From positions 20,610 through 84,609 of the forward strand of contig NZ_BOOU01000081.1 in the NCBI RefSeq assembly GCF_016863395.1: DNA of 64,000 nt, written 5' to 3'. Within the stretch, counting starts at the first letter, position 1. Each line of letters begins with the position of its first letter. This DNA is from Sphaerisporangium rufum (GTDB lineage: Bacteria; Actinomycetota; Actinomycetes; Streptosporangiales; Streptosporangiaceae). Position numbers and translations under genes: made by a program. Below the pieces are notes generated by a model. That model was given only the letters and a program-made list of their open reading frames with translations, had not been told where the DNA came from and searched no databases. Below, piece after piece: positions 37,955-50,700 of this stretch.

Positions 37955-39115
37955 ATGAACGAACTCGACCTGGACGGGCTCCTGGGTGCCGAGGACGACG
38001 AAGGTCCCCGGCGCAGATCTCGCGGTTCACGGACCTCCCAGTCGCGCAGCAGGAGGCGGCAGCGCCGCCAGCGGCGCAAGGGATATGTGGCCTTCCTGGT
38101 GGCCATGGTCGTCATCGCCGGCGTGCTCGGCGTGGGCGGCTACTACGGCTACCACTGGGTCCGCGACGTCACCATTCCCAAGGACTACACCGGGCAGGGC
38201 ACCGGCGAGGTCACCGTCGAGATCAAGGACGGGCAGAGCGCCGGCGAGGTGGCGCAGACGCTGGTCGACCGGGGCGTGGTGGCCAGCGAGCGCGCGTTCG
38301 TCAACGCCATCGACGCCGCGGGCAAGACCGCCGCACTGCAGCCCGGCCAGTACAAGATGCGCAGGCAGATGTCGGCGGCCGCGGCCGTCCCGCTGCTGGA
38401 CCCCAAGCTCCGGCTGCAGAGCACCCTGACCGTCCGCGAGGGCCTCCGCCTGTCGCAGATCTACAAGCAGCTGGCCGCCGCGACCGGCCGCCCGGAGGCC
38501 GAGTTCCGCAAGGCCGCCCGGGACGCCGACGCCCTCGACCTGCCCTCCTACGCCAAGGGCCGGCTGGAGGGCTTCGCCTACCCGGCGACCTACGAGATCG
38601 CCCCCAAGGCCGCGCCCGCGGAGATCCTCGCCGCGATGGTCGACCGCTACAAGAAGGCCGCCGACGACACCGGCCTGGTCGCCGGCGCCCGGCGGCTCGG
38701 CCTGTCGCCGCTGGAGGTCCTCACCATCGCCAGCATCGTGCAGGCCGAGTCCGGCAACCTGCGCGACATGCCGAAGATCGCTCGGGTGATCTATAACCGG
38801 CTGAAGAAGCCGATGCGGCTGCAGATGGACAGCACCACCATGTACGGCCTGAACAAGTTCGGCATCCGGGCCTCCCTGGAGGAGACCCGCAGCAAGTCGC
38901 CCTTCAACACCTACGGGCGCGACGGGCTGCCGCCCGGGCCGATCGGCAACCCCGGCCAGCACGCCATCGAGGCGGCGCTCGAGCCCGCCGACGGGCCGTG
39001 GCTCTACTTCGTGGCCACCGACCCCAAACGGGGCATCAGCAAGTTCACCGACTCCTTCGAGGAGCACCAGCGGCTGATCCAGGAGATGAACCGCAACCTC
39101 GGGAACGGCGGCTGA
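37955..39115 (+). CDS. mltG: Endolytic murein transglycosylase MltG, second copy
   Basis: This 386-residue protein has a basic cytoplasmic N-terminus (RSRRRQRRQRRKGYVAF), one membrane helix (FLVAMVVIAGVLGVGGYYGY), a LysM-like domain and the YceG domain: IASIVQAESGNLRDMPKIAR with catalytic Glu, MQMDSTTMYGLNKFG-type and [20 protein letters not shown] motifs. The ATG at 37955 is chosen because DLDGLLGAEDD-type starts are common in actinobacterial MltG; the Shine-Dalgarno sequence is weak. The stop overlaps the aroE start (TGATG). It is 157 bases from copy 1. Confidence 0.93.
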   Translation: MNELDLDGLLGAEDDEGPRRRSRGSRTSQSRSRRRQRRQRRKGYVAFLVAMVVIAGVLGVGGYYGYHWVRDVTIPKDYTGQGTGEVTVEIKDGQSAGEVAQTLVDRGVVASERAFVNAIDAAGKTAALQPGQYKMRRQMSAAAAVPLLDPKLRLQSTLTVREGLRLSQIYKQLAAATGRPEAEFRKAARDADALDLPSYAKGRLEGFAYPATYEIAPKAAPAEILAAMVDRYKKAADDTGLVAGARRLGLSPLEVLTIASIVQAESGNLRDMPKIARVIYNRLKKPMRLQMDSTTMYGLNKFGIRASLEETRSKSPFNTYGRDGLPPGPIGNPGQHAIEAALEPADGPWLYFVATDPKRGISKFTDSFEEHQRLIQEMNRNLGNGG

Positions 39116-39975
39116 TGGCGCGTCCGCCGGCGGAGCACGGGCCGACGGAGCGGCGGGCCGCGGTGCTGGGCTCGCCGATCGCCCACTCGCTCTCGCCGAG
39201 CCTGCACCGGGCCGCCTACCAGGCACTCGGCCTGCGCGGCTGGCGGTACGACGCCGTCGAGTGCGACGAGGCCGCTCTGCCCGACCTGCTGGCCGGGCTG
39301 GGCCCGGAGTGGGCGGGGCTGTCGCTGACCATGCCGCTCAAGCGGGCGGTGCTGCCGCTGCTGGACTCGGTGGCCGAGCAGGCCGCCCGGGTCGGCGCGG
39401 TGAACACGGTGATCTTCTCCGGCGGCGCCCGGCACGGGGAGAACACCGACGTGCACGGCATCGTCCAGGCGCTGGCCGAGGCCGGCGTGCCGCCGGTTCG
39501 CTCGGCGACGGTGCTCGGCGGCGGTGCCACGGCCGGCTCGGCGCTGGCCGCGCTGCGCGAGCTCGGCCTGACCGAGGCGACGCTGGTGGTCCGCGACCCG
39601 GCGCGGGCCGGCGAGACGCGCCTGGTCGCCGAGCGGCTCGGCATGTCGCTGGAACTGCGCACCTTCGCCGGCCTGACCGCGGCTCCCGACACCGGCCTGC
39701 TCGTCTCCACGCTGCCGGCCGGCGGGGCCGACCCGTACGCCGCGGTGCTGGCGGACGTGCCCGCCGTGTTCGACGTGGTCTACACCCCGTGGCCCACCCC
39801 GCTGGCGGCGGCGGTGCGCGCGGCCGGCGGCACGGTCGCCGACGGCTTCGCGATGCTGGTGCACCAGGCGGTCCGCCAGGTGGAGCTGTACACCGGCCTG
39901 ACCGGGGTGCCGGTAGAGCCGGTGCGGGCGGCCGGGGTGGCCGAGGTCGCCCGCCGGGCGGCGCCGGCCCGCTGA
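39115..39975 (+). CDS. aroE: Shikimate dehydrogenase
   Basis: This 286-residue enzyme reduces 3-dehydroshikimate to shikimate with NADPH. The substrate-binding N-terminus has LGSPIAHSLSPSLHRAAYQA and LSLTMPLKRAVLP (catalytic Lys), then GAVNTV and NTDVHGI. The NADPH-binding fold shows TVLGGGATAGSALAAL, and the terminal helix includes DGFAMLVHQAVRQVELYTG. The ATG at 39115 overlaps the mltG stop by one base, so the genes are translationally coupled. Confidence 0.94.
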   Translation: MARPPAEHGPTERRAAVLGSPIAHSLSPSLHRAAYQALGLRGWRYDAVECDEAALPDLLAGLGPEWAGLSLTMPLKRAVLPLLDSVAEQAARVGAVNTVIFSGGARHGENTDVHGIVQALAEAGVPPVRSATVLGGGATAGSALAALRELGLTEATLVVRDPARAGETRLVAERLGMSLELRTFAGLTAAPDTGLLVSTLPAGGADPYAAVLADVPAVFDVVYTPWPTPLAAAVRAAGGTVADGFAMLVHQAVRQVELYTGLTGVPVEPVRAAGVAEVARRAAPAR

Positions 39976-40041
39976 CCCCGGCCGGGCCGCCGCCACCGGA
40001 AACAGGGGTGGGGATGATTCGGCGGCCACCCGGCGTTGTGG

Positions 40042-40286
40042 TAATGTAACTGCTCGATCGGTCCGGCATGCGCCGGACGCGCAAGCGGAGGTCCGCCTCC
40101 CACCTGATCGGCCGTGTGGCCGGCGGGTCAAGGATCACTCCGGACCTCTCCGGGGAGCTCACATTCGGGTGACCGAAGAGCTTCAGTGGCCCCGCATGCG
40201 CGACGTGCGGGGCTTTTCGCGTCATGGCGAAGGCTCCGGCACGGTCGAGCACCGTTGCGGATAATGCCAGGCACCTAGGAGGTCCC
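40042..40286 (+). promoter_or_regulatory. infC leader with attenuator-like hairpin
   Basis: The 311 bases between aroE and infC hold no gene. TAATGT at 40042-40047 is a good -10, giving a leader of about 230 bases. Within it TCCGGC-ATG-CGCCGGA and GGAGG-TCCG-CCTCC are small hairpins, and GCCCCGCA (40189-40196) pairs with TGCGGGGC (40206-40213) followed by TTTT (40214-40217), a canonical intrinsic terminator placed inside the leader. AGGAGG at 40276-40281 is the ribosome site. Leader-based control of infC-rpmI-rplT is known in other bacteria; the mechanism here is inferred. Confidence 0.6.
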
Positions 40287-40901
40287 ATCAGCACTGAGCC
40301 CCGCATCAACGAGCGTATTCGCGTACCCGAGGTCCGCCTCGTGGGGCCGAACGGCGAGCAGGTCGGCATCGTCTCCATCGGGGACGCGCTGAAACTGGCG
40401 CAGGAGTCCGACCTCGACCTGGTCGAGGTGGCGGCGACGGCTCGCCCGCCCGTGTGCAAGCTCATGGACTACGGCAAGTTCAAGTACGAGTCCGCGATGA
40501 AGGCACGCGAGGCGCGCCGCAACCAGGCGCACACGATCATCAAGGAGATCAAGCTCCGGCCGAAGATCGACCCGCACGACTACGAGACCAAGAAGGGTCA
40601 CGTCGTACGGTTCCTGAAGGCCGGGGACAAGGTCAAGGTCACGATCATGTTCCGTGGACGCGAGCAGTCCCGGCCGGAGCTCGGCTTCCGGCTGCTGCAG
40701 CGGCTGGCCGAGGACGTGACGGAGCTCGGCTTCGTCGAGTCCCAGCCGAAGCAGGACGGCCGTAACATGATCATGGTGATCGGGCCGCACAAGAAGAAGG
40801 CCGAGGCCAAGGCCGAGAAGGCCGCGGCTCGCACCCGGGCCGAGGACCACGCCGACGATCACGTCGTGGACCATGCCGAGGAGCCGGCGGAGACCGTGTG
40901 A
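40287..40901 (+). CDS. infC: Translation initiation factor IF-3, AUC start codon
   Basis: This 204-residue factor binds the 30S subunit and checks start-codon pairing. The two domains read [20 protein letters not shown] (N) and [20 protein letters not shown] (C), linked by [20 protein letters not shown]. The start is taken as ATC at 40287, five bases after a perfect AGGAGG; no ATG, GTG or TTG is suitably placed. An ATG at 40224 in the same frame would add 21 residues but lies just after a terminator-like hairpin and lacks a ribosome site. IF-3 genes in many bacteria use AUU/AUC starts for autoregulation. The C-terminus is acidic and His-rich. Confidence 0.95.
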   Translation: MSTEPRINERIRVPEVRLVGPNGEQVGIVSIGDALKLAQESDLDLVEVAATARPPVCKLMDYGKFKYESAMKAREARRNQAHTIIKEIKLRPKIDPHDYETKKGHVVRFLKAGDKVKVTIMFRGREQSRPELGFRLLQRLAEDVTELGFVESQPKQDGRNMIMVIGPHKKKAEAKAEKAAARTRAEDHADDHVVDHAEEPAETV

Positions 40902-41079
40902 GCCTCGATGCCGGCGGCACGCCGGCATCGAGACCGCAGAAGTGACGCGGCCCGCCTGACGACCCGGCGGGAAGCGCGGAGAAACCGAGACCGGGTCGGG
41001 TCACCGGACGGGCCATCGCCCGGCACCGGGACACCGGCCCGGCCCATCGGCACGGACGAACGAGGGAGAGACGGCTGAG

Positions 41080-41274
41080 ATGCCGAAGATGAAGACGCAC
41101 AGCGGTGCGAAGAAGCGGTTCCGCCTCAGCGGCAGCGGCAAGATCATTCGCCGCCGGGCCAACCGCGCCCACTACAACGAGTGGAAGTCGTCGTCGCTGA
41201 CGCGCCGTCTCAAGCCTGAGGTCGTGATGTCCGACGCCGACACCAAGAAGATCAAGAAGCTGCTCGGCAAGTAA
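41080..41274 (+). CDS. rpmI: 50S ribosomal protein L35
   Basis: This 64-residue protein has the L35 signature [20 protein letters not shown] and [15 protein letters not shown]. It is strongly basic and of standard length. It belongs to the infC-rpmI-rplT operon; the 178 bases between infC and rpmI hold no further gene. The ATG at 41080 follows GAGGGAGAG. Confidence 0.97.
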   Translation: MPKMKTHSGAKKRFRLSGSGKIIRRRANRAHYNEWKSSSLTRRLKPEVVMSDADTKKIKKLLGK

Positions 41275-41298
41275 CCGAACCCCCGGGGAGATACAACA

Positions 41299-41682
41299 AT
41301 GGCACGCGTGAAGCGGGCGCTCAACGCCAAGAAGAAGCGCCGCGTCGTCCTCGAGCGGGCGAGTGGTTACCGGGGCCAGCGGTCACGGCTGTACCGCAAG
41401 GCCAAGGAGCAGATGCTCCACTCTCTGACCTATGCCTACCGTGACCGCAAGGACAAGAAGGGCACCTTCCGCCGGCTGTGGATCCAGCGGATCAACGCCG
41501 CGGCCCGCGCGAACGGCATCACCTACAACCGGTTCATCCAGGGCCTGAAGGCCGCCGGTGTCGAGGTGGACCGCAAGATCCTCGCCGATCTCGCCGTCAA
41601 CGACGCGCAGACCTTCGCCGCCCTGGCCGAGACCGCCAGGAAGGCCCTGCCGGCCGACGTCAACGCGCCGGTCGCCGGCTGA
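41299..41682 (+). CDS. rplT: 50S ribosomal protein L20
   Basis: This 127-residue 23S rRNA-binding protein has the family features [40 protein letters not shown] and [20 protein letters not shown]. In other bacteria L20 also represses its own operon through the leader; whether that occurs here is unknown. The ATG at 41299 follows GGGGAG. A strong terminator follows 30 bases after the stop. Confidence 0.97.
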   Translation: MARVKRALNAKKKRRVVLERASGYRGQRSRLYRKAKEQMLHSLTYAYRDRKDKKGTFRRLWIQRINAAARANGITYNRFIQGLKAAGVEVDRKILADLAVNDAQTFAALAETARKALPADVNAPVAG

Positions 41683-41712
41683 GCCTTCGCCGGCGGATCA
41701 GTTCACACCGAT

Positions 41713-41758
41713 CGGCGGGCGGCCCGCTCTCTCATCGAGCGGGTCGCCCGCCGTTTTT
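41713..41758 (+). terminator. Intrinsic terminator after rplT
   Basis: CGGCGGGCGGCCCGCTC (from 41713) pairs with GAGCGGGTCGCCCGCCG (to 41753) with one mismatch, followed by TTTTT at 41754-41758. It ends the infC-rpmI-rplT operon. Confidence 0.92.
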
Positions 41759-41845
41759 CCGGGGGCGTCCGCCGGGGGCCGGCGCGGGGCCCGTTCCCGC
41801 CGCCCGCCGGCCCGGCCGCGGCCCCGGGCGCACCCAGGGGGGCAC

Positions 41846-42649
41846 ATGGCCGGCTCGGAGCTGACCAACATCAAGGCGCCGCGGGTCAAGGCGGCCAAGC
41901 GCCTGGCCAAGCGGGCGTTCCGCGACCGCGATCGCGCGTTCCTCGCCGAGGGGCCGCAGGCCGTCCGGGAGGCCCTGGCGCTGCCCGAGGTCACCGTGGA
42001 GCTGTTCACCACGGCCGAGGCGGCGGCCCGGCACCCGGAGATCGTTTCCGCCGCCCGGGCGGCCGGCGTGCCCGTGCACCCGGCCAGCGGTGAGGTGATG
42101 GCCGAGCTGGCCCAGACCGTGACGCCGCAGGGCCTGCTGGCGGTGTGCCGTTTCGTGCACGTACCGCTCGCCGAGGCCGTCACCGCCGACGCCCGGCTGG
42201 TCGCCGTGCTCGCGCACGTGCGCGACCCCGGCAACGCCGGCACGGTGCTGCGCACCGCCGACGCCGCCGGCGCCGACGCCGTCGTCTTCACCGACGCCTC
42301 GGTCGACCCCTACAACGGCAAGTGCGTCCGCGCCAGCGCGGGCAGCCTGTTCCACCTGCCGGTCGTCACCGGGGTCCCGGTGGCCGGCACCGTCGCCCAC
42401 CTGCGCGAAAGCGGCCTGCGCGTGCTGGCCGCCGACGGCGCGGGCAAGCACACCCTGGATGACGTCGATCTGGCCGGTCCCACCGCGTGGATCTTCGGCA
42501 ACGAGGCGTGGGGCCTGCCCGAGGAGGTCCTCGCGCTCGCCGACGAGGTGGTCCGCGTCCCGATCTACGGGCGTGCCGAGAGCCTGAACCTGGCCACCGC
42601 GGCCGCGGTCTGCCTGTACGCCTCGGCGCGGTCCCGGCGGGCGGAGTAG
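41846..42649 (+). CDS. SpoU/TrmH-family RNA 2'-O-methyltransferase
   Basis: This 267-residue SPOUT methyltransferase has an N-terminal substrate-binding domain (VKAAKRLAKRAFRDRDRAFL, LAEGPQAVREAL) and the trefoil-knot SAM domain: VAVLAHVRDPGNAGTVLRTA (motif 1), AWIFGNEAWGLPEEVLALA (motif 2) and VPIYGRAESLNLATAAAVCL (motif 3). It probably methylates rRNA ribose; the exact nucleotide is unknown. Some relatives in this family confer thiostrepton resistance, but no evidence for that is seen here. Its place between rplT and pheS is conserved. Confidence 0.92.
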   Translation: MAGSELTNIKAPRVKAAKRLAKRAFRDRDRAFLAEGPQAVREALALPEVTVELFTTAEAAARHPEIVSAARAAGVPVHPASGEVMAELAQTVTPQGLLAVCRFVHVPLAEAVTADARLVAVLAHVRDPGNAGTVLRTADAAGADAVVFTDASVDPYNGKCVRASAGSLFHLPVVTGVPVAGTVAHLRESGLRVLAADGAGKHTLDDVDLAGPTAWIFGNEAWGLPEEVLALADEVVRVPIYGRAESLNLATAAAVCLYASARSRRAE

Positions 42650-42749
42650 CCCGCCCGCGGCGTGCCGGGCACCGCCGGGGCGCGGGCGTGGGGCTGCCGT
42701 CCGGCCCGGGAAACCCGCTATTGTCGGCGTGGAGGGTCGAGGAGGCGAT

Positions 42750-45099
<2,350 letters not shown>

Positions 45100-45100
<1 letters not shown>

Positions 45101-47619
45101 TGAAGTTCCCGCTCTCCTGGCTGCGGGAGTACGTCGACCTGCCCGCGGTCACCGCGCAGGAGGTCGCCGAGCGGCTCACCGCGGCCGGCCTGAAGCTGGA
45201 GGCGATCGAGTCGGTCGGCCACGACATCAAGAACGTGGTCGTCGGCGAGGTGCTGTCCATCGAGGAGCTCGCCGGGTTCAAAAAGCCCATCCGCTACTGC
45301 TCGCTGGAGGTCGGCGAGGCGGCCCCGCGCTGGGTGATCTGCGGCGCGACCAACTTCGCCGTCGGCGACCGGGTGCCGGTGGCGTTGCCGGGGGCGGTGC
45401 TGCCCGGCGGCTTCGAGGTCGGCTCCCGCAAGACCTACGGCCGGGTCTCCGACGGCATGATCTGCTCGGCCCGCGAGCTCGGCGTCGGGGAGGACCACGG
45501 CGGCATCTTGATCCTGCCCCCCACCACCCAGCTGGGCGCCGACGTCGTCGAGCTGCTCGGCCTGCGCGACGACGTGATCGAGCTGGAGATCACCCCCGAC
45601 CGCGGGTACGCCCTGTCCATCAGGGGGGTCGCCCGCGAGGTGGCCACCGCGTTCGGCGTGCCCTGGCGCGACCCGGCCGACATCGAGCCGCCGGTCACCG
45701 ACGCCGAGTCCTACCCGGCCGCCATCGCCGACCCGACGGCATGTGACCGGTTCGTGCTGCGCACGGTCTCCGGCTTCGACCCCGCGGCCGAGACGCCGAT
45801 GTGGATGCAGGTCCGGCTGTCCCGGGCCGGCATGCGCCCGGTGTCGCCGGCGGTCGACGTGACCAACTACCTGATGCTGGAGTTGGGCCAGCCGCTGCAC
45901 GCCTTCGATCGCGCCCGGCTGACCGGGCCGATCGTGGTGCGCCGCGCCGAGCCCGGGGAGACGCTGGAGACCTTGGACCACGTCACCCGCGAGCTGCACC
46001 CCGAGGACATCCTGATCACCGACGCCTCCGGGCCGATCTCGATGGCCGGCACGATGGGCGGCCTGGCCACCGAGATCTCCGGCGGCTCCACCGAGCTGGT
46101 CATCGAGGCCGCGCACTTCTCGGCCACCGGAACCGCGCGGATGTCCCGGCGGCACAACCTGGTCAGCGAGGCGTCCCGCCGGTTCGAGCGGGGCGTGGAC
46201 CGCGAGCTGCCGCTGTACGCCTCCTGGCGGGCGGTGCAGCTGCTGGTGTCGATCGGCGGCGGCACCGCCGAACCGGGCGTCACCCACGCGTTCGCCGACG
46301 TCGAGCCGCCGGTCATCGAGATCCCGGCCGACCACCCCGACCGGGTCGCCGGCGTCGGCTACGGCCGCGAGACGGTCGTCCGCCGGCTGGAGCAGGTCGG
46401 CTGCACGGTCGTGGTGCCGGACGCGGCGGGCGCCGGGCCGTCCGCCGACCTGCTGGACGGCCCCGACCCGGCCGGGCCGCTGGCCGTGACGCCGCCCTCC
46501 TGGCGTCCGGACCTGACCGACCCGAACGACCTGGCCGAAGAGGTCATCCGGCTGGAGGGCTACCACCGGATCCCCTCGGTGCTGCCCGCCGCCCCGGCGG
46601 GTGCTGGGCTGACCGAGGTGCAGCGGCTGCGCCGCCGGGTCGGCCGCGCGCTGGCCGCCGCCGGGTACGTCGAAACGCTCGCCTACCCGTTCACCGGGCC
46701 GCGTGACCTGGACGGCCTGCAGCTCGACGCCGACGACCCGCGGCGCCGGGCCGTCCGGCTGGCCAATCCGCTCAGCGAGGACGAGCCGCTGATGCGCACC
46801 ACCCTGCTGCCCGGCCTGCTGAAGACCCTGGTGCGCAACGTCGGGCGCGGTTTCGGGGACGTGGCGCTGTTCGAGTCGGGCCTGGTGTACCGGCCCGAGC
46901 CGGACGCGCCGGCCACCGCGCCGGTGCTCGGCGTCGATCGCCGCCCCACCGAGGAGGAGCTGGCCGGCATCTCCGCGGCGCTGCCCCGGCAGCCGCTGCG
47001 GGTCGCCGTCGTGCTCGCGGGCGAGCACGACCGGTCCGGCTGGTGGGGCCAGGGACGCCCGGCGGGGTGGGCCGACGCGGTGGAGGCCGGCCGGCTGGTG
47101 GCCCGGGAGGCCGGCGTCGAGGTCGACGTCCGCGCCGACCGGCACGCGCCGTGGCATCCCGGCCGGTGCGCCGCGCTGTACGCCGGCGGCGAGCTGATCG
47201 GGCACGCCGGCGAGCTGCATCCGCGCGTGGTGGAGGCCTACGGCCTGCCACCGCGCACCTGCGCGATGGAGCTGGAGCTCAGCCGGCTGGAGGCCACGCT
47301 GCCCGGCCCGGCGCAGGCCCGGCCGGTATCGGCGTACCCGGTCGCCATCCAGGACGTGGCGCTGGTCGTGCCGTCGGAGGTGCCGGTCGCCGAGGTGGAG
47401 GCGGCGCTGCGCGACGGGGCCGGCGAGCTGCTGGAGTCGGCCCGGCTGTTCGACGTCTACACCGGCGAGCAGGTGGAGCGGGGTCACAAGTCCCTGGCCT
47501 ACACGCTGCGCTTCCGGGCCGCCGACCGCACGCTGACCGCCGAGGAGACCACCGCCGCGCGCGACGCGGCGGTCGCCCTGGCCGGGGAGCGTACCGGCGC
47601 CCGGCTGCGCGGCGCCTGA
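45100..47619 (+). CDS. pheT: Phenylalanyl-tRNA synthetase beta subunit
   Basis: This 839-residue subunit recognises tRNA-Phe and edits tyrosine. Domains in order are [15 protein letters not shown] at the N-terminus, a tRNA-binding OB-fold (about residues 40-150), the B3/B4 editing domain ([31 protein letters not shown]), B5, and a C-terminal ferredoxin-like anticodon-binding domain ([20 protein letters not shown]). The ATG at 45100 shares a base with the pheS stop. Two hairpins follow the gene. Confidence 0.97.
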
Positions 47620-47634
47620 CCGGCCACCCGGGCT

Positions 47635-47663
47635 CCGCCGGCCGCCGGAAGGCGGTCCGGCGG
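47635..47663 (+). terminator. Hairpin after pheT
   Basis: A 12-bp stem with one bulged T (47635-47646 with 47651-47663) closes on the stable tetraloop GGAA. It lies 15 bases after the pheT stop, with no T-tract. Confidence 0.7.
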
Positions 47664-47702
47664 GTCACAGGGATGAGCGCCGGGGCTCGCGGGTGATGGC
47701 AG

Positions 47703-47740
47703 GGAGGTGCGGCCGCCGATGGGGTGGCGACCGCACCTCC
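47703..47740. terminator. Second hairpin between convergent pheT and acylase
   Basis: GGAGGTGCGG (47703-47712) pairs perfectly with CCGCACCTCC (47731-47740), and an inner CGCC/GGCG pair extends it. It sits 33 bases from the end of the minus-strand acylase gene and probably ends that transcript. Confidence 0.65.
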
Positions 47741-47773
47741 GGTCCGGGTGCCGCCGGCATGGAGCCCGCGCGG

Positions 47774-50700
47774 TCAGCGGGAGTAGGCCTCCAGCTCGTA
47801 GAGCGAGTAGCCGTAGGACGTTCCCCGGGTGATGCCGCGCATTCGCACGTACCGCGCGCTCACCGGGGCGAATGTCACGTTGTCCACGCCGCCGTCACCG
47901 GTGGCGGTCGCGTACACCGTGGTCCAGTTCGACCCGTCGGCCGAGGTCTGCACCTCGTACGCCTTGCCGTAGGCGGCCTCCCAGCGCAGCACGACCCGGG
48001 CGACGGTCCGCGCGGCGCCGAGATCCACCCGCAACCACTGGTCGTCGCTGCGGTTGCTGGACCACCGGGTGGCCGGGTCGCCGTCCACCGCGTTCGCCGC
48101 CGGGTAGAGGATCAGCAGCTCGGTGCTGGAGGCCTTGGCGGCGCGGCCGCGGGCCAGGTTGGCGACCGGGTCGCCGCGGTGCGCCGGGAACGACACCACC
48201 TGCTGGTAGGTCGGCCGGTTCTGCCAGGAGATCAGCGACTGCTTGATCCCGCCCAGCGGCGAGTGCCGGATGGCGTCGGCGCACCACTGGTCGCCGGCCG
48301 CGCAGGAGTCGTCGCCCGGGTAGGTGACGGCCGCGGGTTCGGCGAGCGCGCCGGCCAGGCTGTCCAGCAGCACGGTCCGGCAGCCGGCCACGGTGCCGCC
48401 GCCGCAGTACCCGCGGGGGAGCGGGCCGGCGACCGGGTCGCCGAGCACCCGGCGCAGGTCCTTGCTCACGTATCCCCACCAGCCGTACTGGAACGCCGAG
48501 CCCTTGTGCGGCTGGGCCTCGTTGGCGGAGGCCGGCCCGCCCGCGGTCTCGCCCTGCTGGAGCCCGGACGGCGACTCGTTGATCTGCAGGGCGTTGACCA
48601 GGGACTGGTACAGCCCGTCGCCGAGCTCGGGGCGGAACTGGGCCCGCACCAGCCGGGGCCACCAGGCGTCGAAGATCCGGATGGCGTCGGCGTGCTGGTA
48701 GGCATGGCCGCCGGGCGTGGCCTCGACCCGGCGGGCGCCGGCGGCGGCCCATGCCGACAGCTTGGCCACCGCGCCGGCCAGCGCCGGGTCGTCCACCGAG
48801 GCGCCGATCACCCGCAGCAGGTCGGGCAGGACCCGCCTCCCGCGCAGGTCGGTGATCGCGGCGTCGGCCATGATCTTCACGGTGCCGGCCTTGTCGAGCT
48901 TGCCGGCCCCGGCCAGTGCGGCCTTCACCGGGGCGTCCAGCAGGTCGGCCCGGTGCACCGGGCCGAAGCTGAAGTTGCCGTCCGCCGCGCCGTAGTCCTT
49001 GGCCTGCTTGTTGTTCCAGCTGACGAAGTAGTCCTGGTCGACCGCCTGCGGGTGGGCCGAGGGCGGGGTGTAGGCGGCGGTGGTGGTGTCGGGGTCGTAG
49101 CCGGACCACTCGTGGGCGGCGTCGGCGGCCATCGGCAGGTTGGGGTCGGACACCGGCGAGCGGACCGGCGTGTCACCCGACATGTAGTACGCGGTGTGCG
49201 CCGAGTCCACCCAGAACCAGTTGAACGCGAACCGGATGTTGGCCGCCGACGCGCGGAACGCCGCGGCGTCCCCCATCTGCGCCGGGTCATTGAACATCAT
49301 GAACCCGATCGCCGAGTCCGCCTCGTGCCGGTAGGTGGCGCGCAGCTCGGCGAACGCGGTGGGCCGGCCGCCGACCGTGCCGCGCCAGGTCACCAGGCCG
49401 TACTTGGTCCGCTCGATCACCAGGTCGTAGGAGCCGGCCGCGGTGGTGTCGGCGACGGTCGGCTTCCAGGAGTTGGTCTTGCGCAGCGTCTCCATCGCCG
49501 TGCAGGCGCCGCGGTACAGGTAGTGGGTGGAGGCGGTGGTCGGCGTCCCGCCGCCGGGCTCGCACAGTTCCAGCGCGTAGGTGTCGGTGATGTCCTGCCC
49601 GCTGGAGGTGGCGCTCCAGGCGTAGTCGGTGCCCCGGCCGAGCAGCACGTATAGGTTCAGCCCGGCGAACGCCGCGCCGCGGGCCCGGATGCCGGGGCCG
49701 GACAGCTCCTGCAGCATGAGCAGTTGCGGGGCGAAGTAGCCGGTCTGCGGGCCGAACACCGCGATCGGGTGGCCGGAGGCCGACTCGGCGGCCGAGACCA
49801 CCACCGCGTTGGACATGTGCGGCTTAGCGCCGTCGACGGTCAGCCCGCCGAGGACCCCGTCGCCGGCGGTCGTGGCCGTGGCGGCCGTGGTGGCCGACCC
49901 GGTCTCGTTGCGGGTGAGGTCGACCGGGGCGGTGGTCGCCGCGTCGGGCAGCACGACGCCGGTGGCGCCGGCCGGCGCGGCCCCGGACGGGAAGCTCTGC
50001 CCGGCGTGCAGGGTGAGCGTGGCCTCCGGGTCGTTCTGGGCGCGGAACGCCGCCCAGACCTGGTCGCCGGCGGCGGTGCCGTAGCGGGCGCGGGCCGCGA
50101 CGCGGGCGAGCGCGGAGCGCATCTCGGCGCCGCCGCCCCCGCCGAACAGCCCGCCGATGACGCCGGAGATCGCCACCAGGTCGGTCATGGTGAAGCGCTC
50201 CGGCCCGCCGGCGTTGGTGACCGCGTCCATGTGCCCGGTCAGGACGTACTCGCCGGGGCAGTCGCGGGCGGCCATGCAGTGGTCGATGTAGGCGTTGATC
50301 CCGGCGATGTAGTCGCGCACGTCGGCGTACAGCTGGGCGCCGCGGCCGCCGGAGTCGCGCAGCCGGTCGATCTGTGCCTGCAGGTCGTCCTCGGTGTAGG
50401 GGGAGTTGCGCCAGACGCTCTGCTCCAGCGCCCGGTTCCCCGGGGCGCCGCCGGCGAACGGGGTGAGCTCCCCGCGGCCGACGTGCCGCATGAGGTCCAT
50501 CACCCACAGGCGGTCCTGCGCGCCGGCGTACCCGGCGCCGAACATGGTGCCCTCGCGGGTCGTCCCGGTGATGTGCGGGACGCCGGTGGCCCGGTCCCGG
50601 ACGATCGTCACGTCCGGGCGCGGGCTGACCGTGCTCTCCACCCGGCCGTCCGGCACGCCGAAGGAGGCGTCGTTGAAGAAGGACGAGACCTGCTCGCCGG

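Noticed and set aside
40224..40286. ATG-started N-terminal extension of IF-3
   Set aside because: It begins right after an intrinsic-terminator-like hairpin and has no ribosome site, while AGGAGG precedes the ATC at 40287 where homology starts.
47693..49654. Long plus-strand open frame opposite the acylase
   Set aside because: Composition is Arg/Gly/Val-rich noise; the minus strand has a clear signal peptide and Ntn-hydrolase motifs.
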